Of a stretch of 64,000 nucleotides of DNA, positions 1-11,300 are shown piece by piece; the stretch's first letter is position 1; each line of letters starts with the position of its first letter. The notes under the pieces were generated by a model, which made no database searches, was not told the origin of the DNA, and worked only from the letters and a program-made list of their open reading frames with translations. Location of the stretch: positions 32,264,793 through 32,328,792 of the forward strand of contig OY482854.1 in NCBI GenBank assembly GCA_960531495.1, in the 5' to 3' direction. The translations under genes were made by a program, and so were the position numbers. This DNA comes from Zeus faber (taxonomy: Eukaryota; Chordata; Actinopteri; Zeiformes; Zeidae).

Positions 1-454
1 CCTCTCTTGCTCTTCACTAAACACTCTTCACTTACTTCCTGCAGCTCCGATCCTGTCCAGCCATTTGTCTGGTGTTGCCATTAACCATCTCCACTGTCTG
101 TGTTTCTGTTTCTGTTTCTGGCTGTAAAACGACTTTGTGTTTGAAATGGGTCAAATGTTCCAGCTTTTCAGAGTATCTCCTGCTCTCTGTCCTGGAAATG
201 CAGTCATTGAGCTTGAAGAATAGGTTCTTGAAAATGAGTGACAGTAAAAAAACATAGTGACAAGAAGTTGCTCTGGATGAATGTGGAGCACATGGACAGC
301 TCTAGGCCTCCTTTCAGCAGCACTCCAGTTTCTTGTCCCTCCTTTTCACCGCCCTCTCAGTGTTACTAATCCATCATCTTAAAAACATTACAGTTCAGAA
401 GTCACAATTTCACCTGAAATCTAATCAATTTTTCCTTCAATTTCTTTCTCCCAG

Positions 455-1001
455 CAACCCTGAAAACTGGAACTAAACCACCGGAGAGTAAGTGCAGTCT
501 TTTATTTAAACGTGGAGATTTTAACCGTAGAATAAAAGTTCATTCCTGCAGCACTGATCAGATCAATACTTTTCTAACCGTATTTATCATCTAAGCAGTG
601 CAGGGAAAGGCAAGTGTGTTTTTCCTTTACACTGTAGGATATGATTTCTGTAGATATTTTAGTTTTATGTATATCCATGAAAACACCTCAACACCTTCAT
701 TTCTTAAAGTAAATATTTTTCTTTGTTACTGGTCGCCATGGAGCGTCCAGCCTGCGGAGCCTCGGGCGTGGCTGGGGACAAGGACGTCAGGGCCGCTCTG
801 CTGCCTCTGTGGCCCAGATAAATGGCAAGAAAATGGACGTATAAACATTTCTCTCTTTCCGTTTTTATTTTAGGTCATTTCTGTTCCCTCACAGCTGAGA
901 TGACCAAACACCCAGAAACATCAGAGGAAGTTGCCGTGGTTCTTCCTTCTCCTCACTCATTTCCGGAGATCCATGCAGATCCTGTTAAAACCCCAATCTG
1001 A
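455..1001 (+). CDS. Possible last two exons of an upstream gene (weak TAPT1 candidate)
   Basis: A 33-nt segment (455-487) is bounded by a good acceptor (tttctttctcccag) and a strong donor (gtaagt). A second segment starts at 874 after a T-rich tract ending in tag. Joined in phase they read T-L-K-T-G-T-K-P-P-E-S and then about 40 codons to a TGA at 999-1001. The same frame continues past the TGA with an acidic stretch (F-V-G-T-P-D-E-D-E-D-D-E) that weakly recalls the tail of TAPT1, a ciliary/centrosomal membrane protein encoded near FGFBP2 in human 4p15. No transmembrane exon is visible upstream in the window, so the body would lie before base 1. The splice sites are seen; the identity is a guess, and chance or a non-coding transcript remains possible. 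Confidence 0.22.
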
Positions 1002-4000
1002 GCCGCCGTTTCTGCGTTTGCATTTGTTGGGACGCCCGACGAGGACGAGGACGATGAGCGTTCCCACGCCGCCTGAAGAAGATCTTTTAAAAACATCTTT
1101 CAAGCTGCTCATCTCAACAGTTGGAAGAGATTTCACTTTATTTTCTCTCTCCTCACTCCTCATCAGAGCCTCGTGCCTCTCCAGAGAGAACACACGCTGA
1201 ACACGTCGTGTGACCTTTCAACTCAACACACAAAGTCCATGAACTGTTGTGGTGACAATATACATAGTGTGTAAAAATCCAGATGTTTTATTTTGAAGGG
1301 GGGACACAGGTGTGTTGTTAAAGGGACACGCTGCGTAGAGACGTGTGTGTGCATGTTATCTTATCAACTGAGCCGACAAATTTCTGGAATTGGTAAAAAA
1401 AAACCCACAGATGTCCGGTGGTTTTCTGGTTCTATTCTCACGCTTTATGTAAGAAAACTTCGCATGACTTTCAATGTTTACAATATTAGATGACAGACAG
1501 ATTTTGCCGTCTACATCGACTTGCCGCACACCGCAGACAAAAAGTGACGATTTAAAAATGTGTTTGGTTAGGAGGGCTCTGTCTCAAATCACTTGAAAAT
1601 GTTTTATTTTAGAGCGCAAGGTGTTTGATTTCCGAAAAAGTTTAGGTGTCACATCTTATATAAATTTGTCTTAGACGATTATTGGACTAACAGAAATACA
1701 AACGACCATGTTCAGTTGTCTAACGTGAAACTCAAGTGCAGTCACTCTTGCTTTCATAGTGGTGAAACTTTGTAAGTGAAGAACTTTGCTTTTTTTTTTT
1801 TTAAGCCAAATTCAATTTTTACTGTAGGTCTCAGGTGTTGGTAGTCTTAGTTATATGCTTAAAAAAATGTTTAATATTTTTCTAACCCCAATTTAGCTTT
1901 GGATGCATTTAAATCTATGAAAGGAGTGAATGTGTTGAAAAACTGTGTTTCTTACTTTGTGCGGTGGCCACAGAGCGCTGTGACTGTCGTTAACCTGACA
2001 AACCAACGTGATGAGTCCGTCTCCTTTTGCTGTTTACAGGCTCGCTGCTTTCTCACCCGCTGTCACAACAGCGGAGATTTGGGAAAATGAGACAATCCAC
2101 TGAAGGGACAAGAAAGCGCTTTCAATTCGTGGATGGACGCTTCACACTACTGATGTCTGTGTGCACTTTGGGAAGGAAAAAAAAAACCCGTCCATCTCAA
2201 TACTTAAATCTGTAAGATTATTTATCTCAAATAAAAATCTTATATTTGATACTTAGAACTTGAACTTGAACTATAAGAAACATAGTCAATTCATTTGAAT
2301 TATGTATATCATCAGTAAACTGTTGATATGGATGAATATTCACAACAAAATAAACAATCAAAGGATCAGAAAAAGGCAAAGTTGAGAGCAGAAGGACAGT
2401 AAACCAGGCTGTTGAGAAAACAAACAAAAAAACATTGAATTCTTGCTGTTCAGGCTCTGCTGCGTAGTTCTAAAACCATCCCCAGATCTGCCAGCGGCTT
2501 TTCAGAACATGCATTTCACGGAAAATACTTTTGTTAGTTTAACTTAACCTGTGCGATACAAACAGAGCTTTTGCCTCACACTTTGCCGCATTGAGATGGA
2601 CATTTTTTGTGAATACTGGATGAGACATGTAGATGAGTGTAACAGAGAGAGTACGCACGGTGCAACGGAAGTAACAAGAGGTTTATCACACACCTCGTTT
2701 TACCAAGTGCTGCAGCTGGAGCTTTTCTGTCCAGAGCCCAATCCACACCATCAGGACACAACAGACAGATCAGGGTTTGGTGGGCGAGCTGCTGGGAAAA
2801 TAGTTGTTTTTTTTATCATGTGGTGGAGAAGAGAGTGTACAAAGTGTGAATAAACATTCAAATTCAACTCACTGTATTAGTTTTCATTTTGTTTAACATA
2901 TAAACATATTTGGATGGAATTGAGGGGCAGTTTGGTACAACCTTTTCAAAAATGTATATTAATGTCAAGCCTGATTCAGTGTATATAGGCCTAGTACACA
3001 TTAGTATATACATAGAATGAATACTTTAAAACAGTACGAGTGCAAGCAGGAGTTACAATCATTCATTTTCAGATTTGTCAAATGCAGAACAATAAAGGAC
3101 TGGACCTGTCAACCGTGCAAAGTAAAAGATGAAGTCAAAAGAAAAGACAAGAAGATAAAATAAAATAAAAAATAAAAAAATAAAAAATCCAAAGTAAATA
3201 AGGAGATGAAAGACAATGGTGTTGTTACTAACCGTAATGAAATGCAGCCCTAGAATCTAAAAGTGACTCAAGTGTTTAAAGCAGAGCTTCAAGGAGCAGA
3301 GACACCATGAAACACCCACGTTTGATGCCACGTGCCCATCGAAGGCCCAAACACGTCTTTCTGCTCCGCTATTTTGAATAGCAGATTATTATCTTCTGAG
3401 GTTTCACTCCACCGCAGAGCAGCCCTGCGGTGTGAGAGACAAATAAAAACAAGGAAAATGCTCTTTTTCTTAACTCGGTTTACTCATATTTCCTGAGGAA
3501 TGCAGATTTTTAAGAAGGACGTTGATCACTTGTGCAGCTTGTGGAGATTTGCACCAATGCAGTTCCCATGAGTCTTCGCCGTAAACTTCACTGGAAGTGA
3601 CTTCCTATGAAACAGAAAAGAACAGCAAAGGACGGCGCAGAAAACTGCCTGAAACCGAAAGTAGAGAACGGTGGACAGTCTTCACAGCATGAACACAGTT
3701 TCATCCGCGACGACATACTAACGATGTTTATATGAGTTTTGGCCAGGAGAACTGCTGCTGCGACTGCAGCCGCGCTTATTAAATATTTGTGGTTTTACGA
3801 TTCCTTCTGAGCCCTTTAGACATTGGTAAACTTAAAAAAAAAAATCCATCTTTCTTAGTTTCTTGAGCGTTAAGACTCTTCAGTTCTTGCAGGTGATGAG
3901 GTCTGTTGGTTTGTAATAATAAAGTCACTAAAAATAAAAGCATCTTGCTTACGTGCACGTTCAAATATCTTGTCTGATATTATTTTGGTTCTTGCTTATT

Positions 4001-4066
4001 CATCACGTTAACATACTTAAACCCCATCGTGGAATCTGGGGTGTCTGTTTGGGAGGAGATAGCAGG
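1002..4066. other. Gene-free stretch
   Basis: AT-rich sequence without convincing exons or recognisable transposon proteins. Possible polyadenylation hexamers occur (for example aataaa near 2230 and 2851), but they cannot be tied to a gene. Short open frames here have no protein-like character that I recognise. Confidence 0.6.
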
Positions 4067-4576
4067 TTATGGCGCACGGTCGTAAAGCTTAACGGTCTCT
4101 GCAGCAACGAGGAGCCGGCTTGAGTGTATTCTAAGGAGCACTTTGGTTTTTACAGGATCACACTCGCTGAACACCATGGAATTATCCAGAGCCTTGTTTA
4201 CGCCGTAAGCGTTTTGAGTCTCTGTGAAGAATTGTTCTCCTGCGGTCCAGTCTCCGCAGTGATGTTCTTCATCCGCTCCTGTGAGTAGAGTTATTATAAA
4301 CCCGTGAGGGAGCAAGGTCTGGACATTAGTGTTCACTTGGTGCACAAAGGCGACCCATGAATTGGTTTCAGATGTGGCTCTGACTTCCAGACAGCCTGAA
4401 CTGAACTGAAGCAGTCCCTGCTTAAAGACCTTGCAGGGGGGTGGGGGGCTCTTTAAGCCTGGCTTTTTTCTTCTCCATCTGAATTCCGTGTTTGTGCGCT
4501 CAGGCGATAAATAGCAGGGCGGGCGGGCGGTTGGGCCAATCCTTGCTCCCTTCGGCTCAGTGCCTGTTGGAACCAT
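4067..4576 (-). other. Unrecognised 169-codon open frame, divergent to fgfbp2
   Basis: An ATG at 4574-4576 overlaps the fgfbp2 start codon on the other strand, and the frame runs to a TAA at 4067-4069. The part below about 4406 follows an acceptor-like tract (ttcagttcag) and reads about 110 codons with a balanced, protein-like composition including W, C and H. I do not recognise the product. At this GC content an open frame of this length can arise by chance in 64 kb, and its upstream part is the antisense of the fgfbp2 promoter, so it may be non-coding. Confidence 0.12.
4507..4540 (+). promoter_or_regulatory. fgfbp2: fgfbp2 core promoter candidates
   Basis: A TATA-like ATAAATA (4507-4513) is followed by a GC-box-like gggcgggcgggcgg run and a CCAAT (4536-4540), all within 70 bp of the start codon. 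If the TATA-like box is used, transcription would begin near 4535-4540 and leave a 5' leader of about 35-40 nt. Confidence 0.4.
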
Positions 4577-5246
4577 GTGGCCTCGGGTCTTGGTCCTGGT
4601 GCTGCTGGCCTACTGCCTGTGCTGCGTCCCGGCTCAGCACGGCGGAGAGGCGGAGGGGCAGCGCAGCATCTGGGAGAACCCCATCCAGTTCAAAACCAAA
4701 GCGGACGACCTGTGCACCATGCACGTGACGGGGCAGGGGGAGCTGACCATGCTGAGGATCTCCTGCCGGGGTCGGGGACGCTCGTACTGGTGCGACTATG
4801 CGGGGAAACCGCACACGTGCCGCTCGTACAGCAGCAAACCGCGTCACTACTTCCTCCAGATGATGTGGGGCCTGAGGAAGCTGCAGAACGCCTGCCAGGC
4901 CCCCCGGGTCATCAAGCCACACATGTGCAAGAGAGCGTCCGACGAGGCTCAGATGGTCCTCTCCTCCTCTCCCTTCATCCCGGCCAGGCCGGAGACCACC
5001 AGGGCGACCAGCCCGTCCAGACCGGGGGTCAGACCAGAAATCGGGCTGGTGAGACCTGAGCAAAGCAGGCCAGAAGAACCTGCCAGTGAAGAACCTGGGG
5101 TGAGAACGACGCCGAGCCCAGAACCTACTGAAGATGGACCGACGACTCCAGCCCCTACCAGCAAGGCACAGAAGATGGCCGGGTACTACTGCTGGAAGTC
5201 ACTTCGAGGAATCTGTGCCTTCTTCATTGGCTGGTTTCACAAATAG
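4575..5246 (+). CDS. fgfbp2: Fibroblast growth factor-binding protein 2
   Basis: Single coding exon of 223 aa. Members of this family are secreted carriers that bind FGFs, releasing them from the extracellular matrix; FGFBP2 itself is less well understood than FGFBP1. Residues 1-20 form a Leu/Val-rich signal peptide with likely cleavage after V-P-A. The mature protein has eight cysteines (contexts DLC, ISC, YWC, HTC, NAC, HMC, YYC, GIC). The central block with Y-W-C-D-Y-A-G-K-P and the N-A-C-Q-A-P motif is typical of the family, followed by a Pro/Thr/Ser/Glu-rich linker (about 135-195). The tail C-W-K-S-L-R-G-I-C-A-F-F matches the FGFBP2 subgroup rather than FGFBP1 or FGFBP3. The frame is open five codons further up, but the only ATG is at 4575, in a good context (aaccATG). 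A donor-like ggtgagta lies just after the TAG, so a 3' UTR intron is possible. Confidence 0.93.
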   Translation: MWPRVLVLVLLAYCLCCVPAQHGGEAEGQRSIWENPIQFKTKADDLCTMHVTGQGELTMLRISCRGRGRSYWCDYAGKPHTCRSYSSKPRHYFLQMMWGLRKLQNACQAPRVIKPHMCKRASDEAQMVLSSSPFIPARPETTRATSPSRPGVRPEIGLVRPEQSRPEEPASEEPGVRTTPSPEPTEDGPTTPAPTSKAQKMAGYYCWKSLRGICAFFIGWFHK

Positions 5247-7298
5247 TAAGGGTGAGTAGAAACGAAGCTCCTTATTTACAGATTAGAGAATTCTCCACAT
5301 AATCTACAGTGTTTTTCTAACTAACCCAACATTGTTGTAGAGTTAATGTGCAATTCAAGTTTGACAGCCTGAAGCTCCAGTGCTGTTGTATGTGTGTGTC
5401 CTTTCTGCTTTCCTCTGAGTAATTATTTCAAATGTGCATGTGTTTACACTTTATCTGTTATATTCACAGATTTAAAATTATAATGAAGACTACTGCATAA
5501 GTCTGAATAAAAAGGTGCTTGGAGGAAATTCCTTGAAGACGTGCTTGTAAATGGCGGAAGAAATGTATCGACCTCTTCAGGAAAACTAGTGATGACGCCA
5601 TGAGCCCAAATACCATGAGGAACAAGTACGAGTAAAAGAACAAGTAAAGCTGTGAAGCTTTTATGTTGGGGAGACTTTTCACGTAGAACATAATTAACGG
5701 GCCAAATATTTATCTGTCTTAGTTACACATATGTGTGCGTATGTTTGTTTGTTTATCAGTGTGCATATTATTATTACCTTGATGGGCGATGAATTTTGAT
5801 TGGGGGCAGGGTGGGATCAAGATATTGCTTTGAAAGATCTTGTTTCAGTGTTGGAAAAAAAAAAAAGACTTGATATTTTTGTCCAATAAATATTGGTTTG
5901 GCTCCATTCCATCACTGCTTTGTGTCCTAATAAGCCTTTAAAAACAAGACATGGACCTATTTGGGGAGATATCCACAGCGACTCATTTAGTCCATCTCGT
6001 GCTGCTCTGCTTTCATACAAACCGTGTTGGTTTCAAATGAATCTCCATATTTCCGTCCCTGGTTTGAGCCTCAACCCCGCTAATGCTGCGTTCCACTGAC
6101 ATCGGAACTCAGAACAATCCCACCTCCTACTTGGAAGAGTGCGAAGGAAGGGCTATTTAAGTCAGGATTTTGGGGCAGATCGCTCGGGCCCAGCGTTGCA
6201 CAATCATTTTGTTATTTTGTGCAAGGTACGATCAATAATTCTCGAAACGCCAAATGTTCGATAATGTTGCCCACTCAGTTGCATCCATTGCAGCCTGGTC
6301 GTCCTGGGAGGGGGGTCCCTCCTCCTGTGACCCCTTCTCAAGGCTTCTTCCTTTTCCCCCAAAGTGTCTTCTGGTTGTTTTTGCTTTTCCCGGATGAGGT
6401 TGAGACGACACTTGTTTACATGCCTGCTAGGAGGCACCTTGCCTGTTTCTCTATGCTCTATATTTCAAATATATATTTTAAAATATAAAGTGTTGATACA
6501 GCAACATCAAATTTATGACAATTACCGAAAATAAATAATGATATAAATTAATATTTGACATGATAACCGCATTCATCCCTTCCAAGTCTCCGCTGTAGTT
6601 CCCATGTGGCGTCACAAGGTGGCGGCGCTATCCAGGGTTAGGGTTAGCATTAGCGTTAGCATGTAGTCGGCGTGAGCAACCGGAACGGTGTTCCACGGCT
6701 GTTCTAACGCGGTGGGATTGGGCGTCTCGGCTCTAGTTATGGAGACAACAGTGGAACTAGCAGTGGCTCCAATTTTAAGAGGTTTCTGTCACACAGGAGG
6801 CGTTAAAAAGTACAATTGCATCCACGACCAACGTACTCACAGTGTGTCGCTTGTGGAGACGTTCTTGGCCACACACACGAGTTTGTTCCGCAGACTCAAG
6901 ATAAACTCACCACTAAAACTAACCCGGCGCTTCAAAACACAAAGGAAAACAAGGTTAAAATCCAATAAATAAAAGCCCTGGCGTAGCGACGCTACGGCGG
7001 CCGAGAGGCGGCGCCGCTGTTCACGACAAACAGCCACGTTGCAGCTTGACCCCGGATCAGCACCTTCCTTGTATTAATGGGAGCGGTCGACGGCAGCAGC
7101 TTCATGTTTAACAACCACGCTGCGCGGCTCTGCCTTAACTTTATAGCCCCCAGAGTGCAAAGCTACTGGAAGGACGGCACAGAAGGAGTGAAAGAGTACA
7201 AGCACAAGTACAAGTACACGTTGTACAATATCCAAAAAGTTACAGAGTTGGAGACTTCAAGGGGGGGGGGGTTTGACCGAAGCTCTTAAAATAGACTT

Positions 7299-7394
<96 letters not shown>

Positions 7395-8307
7395 ACTATG
7401 TATTTATTTTGGGGGGGAAAATACAAATGAAAGTAAAGTAAATTAATTTCAGTAAATTCATAATCCCATATTCAGATACAATAATGTAGTTGTTATTATT
7501 ACAGGGCTCTGTGGACGACTGGATCCTGATTGGTCAACAGTGGTCACTTATTTATGGATAATGACCACTATCTTATAATAATGACCGTTGCCACGGTTGC
7601 TTGGTTTGACGTCCCTCATATCACTCCGCCTACGTACTCATGTCAACACCATCTAGTTGTGCTACATAGAAACTACAATGGAAAGAGAAAGAGAAAGAGA
7701 ATGACACAGACGTCATTATCAAAATCCCCAAATTCATGTAAATGTCCAATTTGACATTAATAGTAGTAAAAGGTTTAGTGACATGTAGGGTGAATAGTTT
7801 TCTTTGTTGTTGTGACTGTTTTTCAAACGAACTAAACTCGACTAGTTATAAAATAATTTCAAATCAATATTCCGTGGCAGTATGCTCACGTAATAGGAGG
7901 GATAACGTGCAGCCAGCCTTTCATTATCACTGAATAAGCCCCTTCAGAGTGACACCCGACTGATCACCCTGTCGGGGTTCATTAGCGATAACGACCTGGC
8001 TGCAAATTATTCCTCACATAACAATTACTACATTACAAACATTATTCCTTACAAGGTAGTAGCTTTTGGAAACTATTTTATTTTGTGTACTTTACAATAT
8101 AATGTCAGTAGACAGTTGATGCTTATACAACAAACAGCACTAACCCTCACAAAGCGATCCACACTAAATTATTCCAAAGCAATCTGATGACAAACTGACG
8201 AGGGCTCTGGATCGATCAACACATTCCCCAGCTCGTGTGTTTATCTCCCAGGATCCTCGGCGGCCGTTAGTCGGAGCCACGGCTCGCGTCACGGGCGACC
8301 GGCGCTA
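5247..8307. other. Intergenic region between fgfbp2 and the anxa5 stop codon
   Basis: Holds the fgfbp2 3' UTR (limits not clear), then AT-rich sequence with no recognisable exon. It contains a (GT)n microsatellite and a ten-base G run near 7261. The last part would include the anxa5 3' UTR on the minus strand. No transposon protein was recognised. Confidence 0.6.
7301..7393. repeat. (GT)n microsatellite
   Basis: About 46 uninterrupted GT units. Confidence 0.98.
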
Positions 8308-11300
8308 TCAATCATTCCCGCCGCAGAGGTAGAGCAGAGCCTTGCAGAAGTCCCCGGTCGTGTCCTCCTGCAGCGGGGAAACAGAGCGCAGAGGAGGCGG
8401 CTTTACTTTCGTAGACGCTCCGGGATGTGATTACAAAACACCCGTCGCTCCGGCGTGTGGAGGGTAATGCTTCCCTCCAGCCGGCGGAGGTGGCTTCACC
8501 TAATGAACCCCAGGACGCTCGCACCTCGGGGGTTTCAGTTCATGCAGGAAGTCCTGGATGTCTGTGTGAATGCACCTGGAGTTACTGAAATGGAGTGTTT
8601 ACATGTTAAACATTCTGCCTCTTGAAACCAGAATGTATGATTTCTAAGTGACTCGGGGTGTAGATGAAAGTAGTATTTAGTAGTAAAACACAACAAATAA
8701 ACAACTAAACCACATTGAGTTTTGGAGAAAAACGGTATCTTGTGTATAAGGTTGAGAGAGAAAGTCCAGCTGATACTGATGCTGTCAGATACTGTAGATC
8801 TGCCTCTGTCCTCACAAAGCTAATTGTATTAGACGGGGGGTGTAGTCAAGCCGTTGTCTGGATGCGAGGGGACGTTGGGTCGGTAGGCCGGCTCTCCCCT
8901 CGGTCGGCGCCGACTGTGGCCAATTAAGCTGTATGGCCGGCGGCGGCGGGGGAGAGGTTTCTTACTGTCTGTGTCTTGCAGTGAGAACCTGAGAGAGCAC
9001 TTGCTGACTGGCGCCGGGAAAACCTCCTGTGTTTATTGCTGTCATGGTTATTATTATTTCCTCACCTGAGCGGGGTTTCTGTTGAGGTCCTTAATAAAAC
9101 CCGGCGAGTCTCCATCGTTCTGCCGAACCAGCATAGCCAGCCGGCTACAAGATTCAAGTAGAAGGACGGAGGTGTGGAGATGCTGGAGAACCTGGTCAGC
9201 TGCCTGGCTAGGATGTAGGAAGCGTGGAGAGTGGTCCTGCAATAGCAGACCCAGAGGCACCTGGCCATAGCTCGGACCCAGGAAGGGGACACGGAAGCCC
9301 TCGAGGAGCTGCTGCTCCCCGTTGGAAGGGGCCGACTACATTGTGGTAAGGGTGCAAGGGGGTGGATATCAGGCTTTGCTGGATTTCACCTGTACGGAGA
9401 CCATGATCCAGCAGAGCCGGGTTCGCCTCGGAGCTTGGGGGGTGGCTTCATGGGTGAACATTCGGTGTCCGCATTGGGATGTTCACACATACCCAGTTGT
9501 ACGGCTGGAAAGTGGTGGCCAAGAAGAAAAGCATATGGTAAAGTCTGCGGTTGGTTAATGCACCCTTGGTTAATGGGTATAGATTGGCCTGGGTTTGCAG
9601 CTCTGATGAGGGAAACTGTGAAGGTGCCTTCACGGCCGGTAGGGAAATGCGAGTGTTGTGCGGCGATCAGAGACAGGGAGGGCTCATCCGAGGTTGCCAA
9701 GGACACGGCAGAGGATTTTCCCCTCGAGCAGTCTCGGGACGACAACCTGCGCGTTGCCTTAGAACGGGTCGCTGAAATTGACGGGGATTTGGTGCACCCC
9801 ATTGCCACGCTCACTCACCCATACTTTTCAGTGATTAGGGACAGATTGTATTGGGTGGGCCGTGACACTCAGACAGAGGAGGAAATCACCCAATCAATCA
9901 GACTGCGGTTCTTTCTAGTGACCATCTCTCGTCGAGCCAGGGTGTGGACATGGCCTCACAGCAGCAGTTTGCTGGCATGTCTTTCCCCTGCTACTGGCAC
10001 CTTGCTCATACACCACCACATAGAAACAACCTCGGGTGTGAGAATACACACACGGCCGCATCGCCTGCCCGAGGCGATAATAAGCGCAAAATCTTGCAGG
10101 CGAATTGAAGGCCATGCTGGAAATGGGGGTAATAAAGGAGTCTACCAGCGACTGGTGTAGCCCCATCATGCTGGTTAATAAGCCTGATGGATCCATTTGG
10201 TTCTCCATGGACTAGTGGAAGGTGAATGAGGTGTCGAAATTTGATGTATACCCGATGCCCCGGGTAGACGAGCTTCTAGACCGGTTCGGCACTGCTCCGT
10301 TTTTTTGTTTTTACCACACTAGTTTTTACTAAATTCTAACTGCAGATTCCCTTGTCTCCAGAGTCCAAGGAAATCCCGGCTTCTCGGGTTGTTGCCCCAG
10401 TCAGGTTCTGGCCTGACGAGCCGTTGGCTGGAGGCGAGGGGAAGTCGGGTCGGTCGGCCGGCTCTCCCCGCGTTCGGCACCGACTGTGGGCAATTAAGCT
10501 GTATGGCCGGCGGCGGCGGCGGCGGGAGAGTGGTTTCTTAATGTCTGTGTTTGTCTTGCAGCGGGAGCCAGAGAGAACGCTCGGAGCAGAGCTCTGTCTG
10601 ACTGGCACCGGCAAAACCTCCATCCTGTGTTTATTACTTTTATCATTATTATTATTTCCGCACTTGAGCGTGGTTTCTGTTGAAGTCCTGAATAAAGGCG
10701 TAGCCAGCCGGCTACACTAATTAACATGTGAAAACAAATAACAAAGAAAGGCATTTTATGAATAATGCAAGTCATCTAAAATAAACAACGTTCAGGGGTC
10801 AGAATTCTTTACTGAGTGTTTTGGATGTATGGTTAATTTTGGTGTTTTTTGGTTTGTTTTTTTTCCAAAATAATTCTCCTGCTGGGTTTGGAGCTTTGTC
10901 AGCAAACAAGTCAAGTCCTCAGAGGGACGACGAAGACCTGATGCTGGAACGTCTATTCATTACCTGCCTCCAAGATTATTTTGTAAAACTTTCTTTTTTT
11001 TTGAACGGTCAATGTAAGGGTGTTCTGCCTGCGCTCCTCTTCATTCCGAGTGGAACGTCCCTTTATATTGTGTTGTTTTGGGATTTTTTTCTGAAATATT
11101 GGAATAAATAAGCTTTTTTTAGAAGATGGATGGGTGGATGTCAGGATGGATGAATAGATCGATGGATGGATGGGAGGTTGGATGGGTAGATGGTGGATGA
11201 TGGATGGATGGATATATGGGTTGATGTAAGGATGATGGATGGATGGAAAGAGAGATGGATGATGTAGGGACGGATGATAGATGGATTGATGGAAGTTTGG

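Larger units (their letters stand above)
8841..10716 (+). mobile_element. Decayed Ty3/gypsy LTR retrotransposon, Gmr1-like pol order
   Basis: Two similar ~300-bp terminal repeats (8841-9149 and about 10414-10716) flank 1.26 kb of internal sequence in the last intron of anxa5, antisense to the gene. In order, the interior encodes gag-like remnants (9150-9320), a protease remnant (9375-9490; A-L-L-D-F-T in place of the catalytic D-S/T-G), a segment typical of the region before integrase (about 9700-9900; D-F-P-L-E-Q-S and [11 protein letters not shown]), and the start of a reverse transcriptase (10100-10310; [12 protein letters not shown] and [11 protein letters not shown]). Stops and frameshifts break all frames and most of integrase, RT and RNase H is deleted, so it is not active. 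Integrase-type sequence before RT is characteristic of the Gmr1 clade described from fish. No clear target-site duplication is visible. Confidence 0.85.

Noticed and set aside
4560..4574. Five extra in-frame codons before the fgfbp2 ATG
   Set aside because: They begin with GTG, which is not expected as a start in this context; the ATG at 4575 has a good context and a proper signal peptide.
9435..10160. 241-codon plus-strand open frame as a host gene
   Set aside because: It lies between two LTRs and its content matches pieces of gypsy pol.
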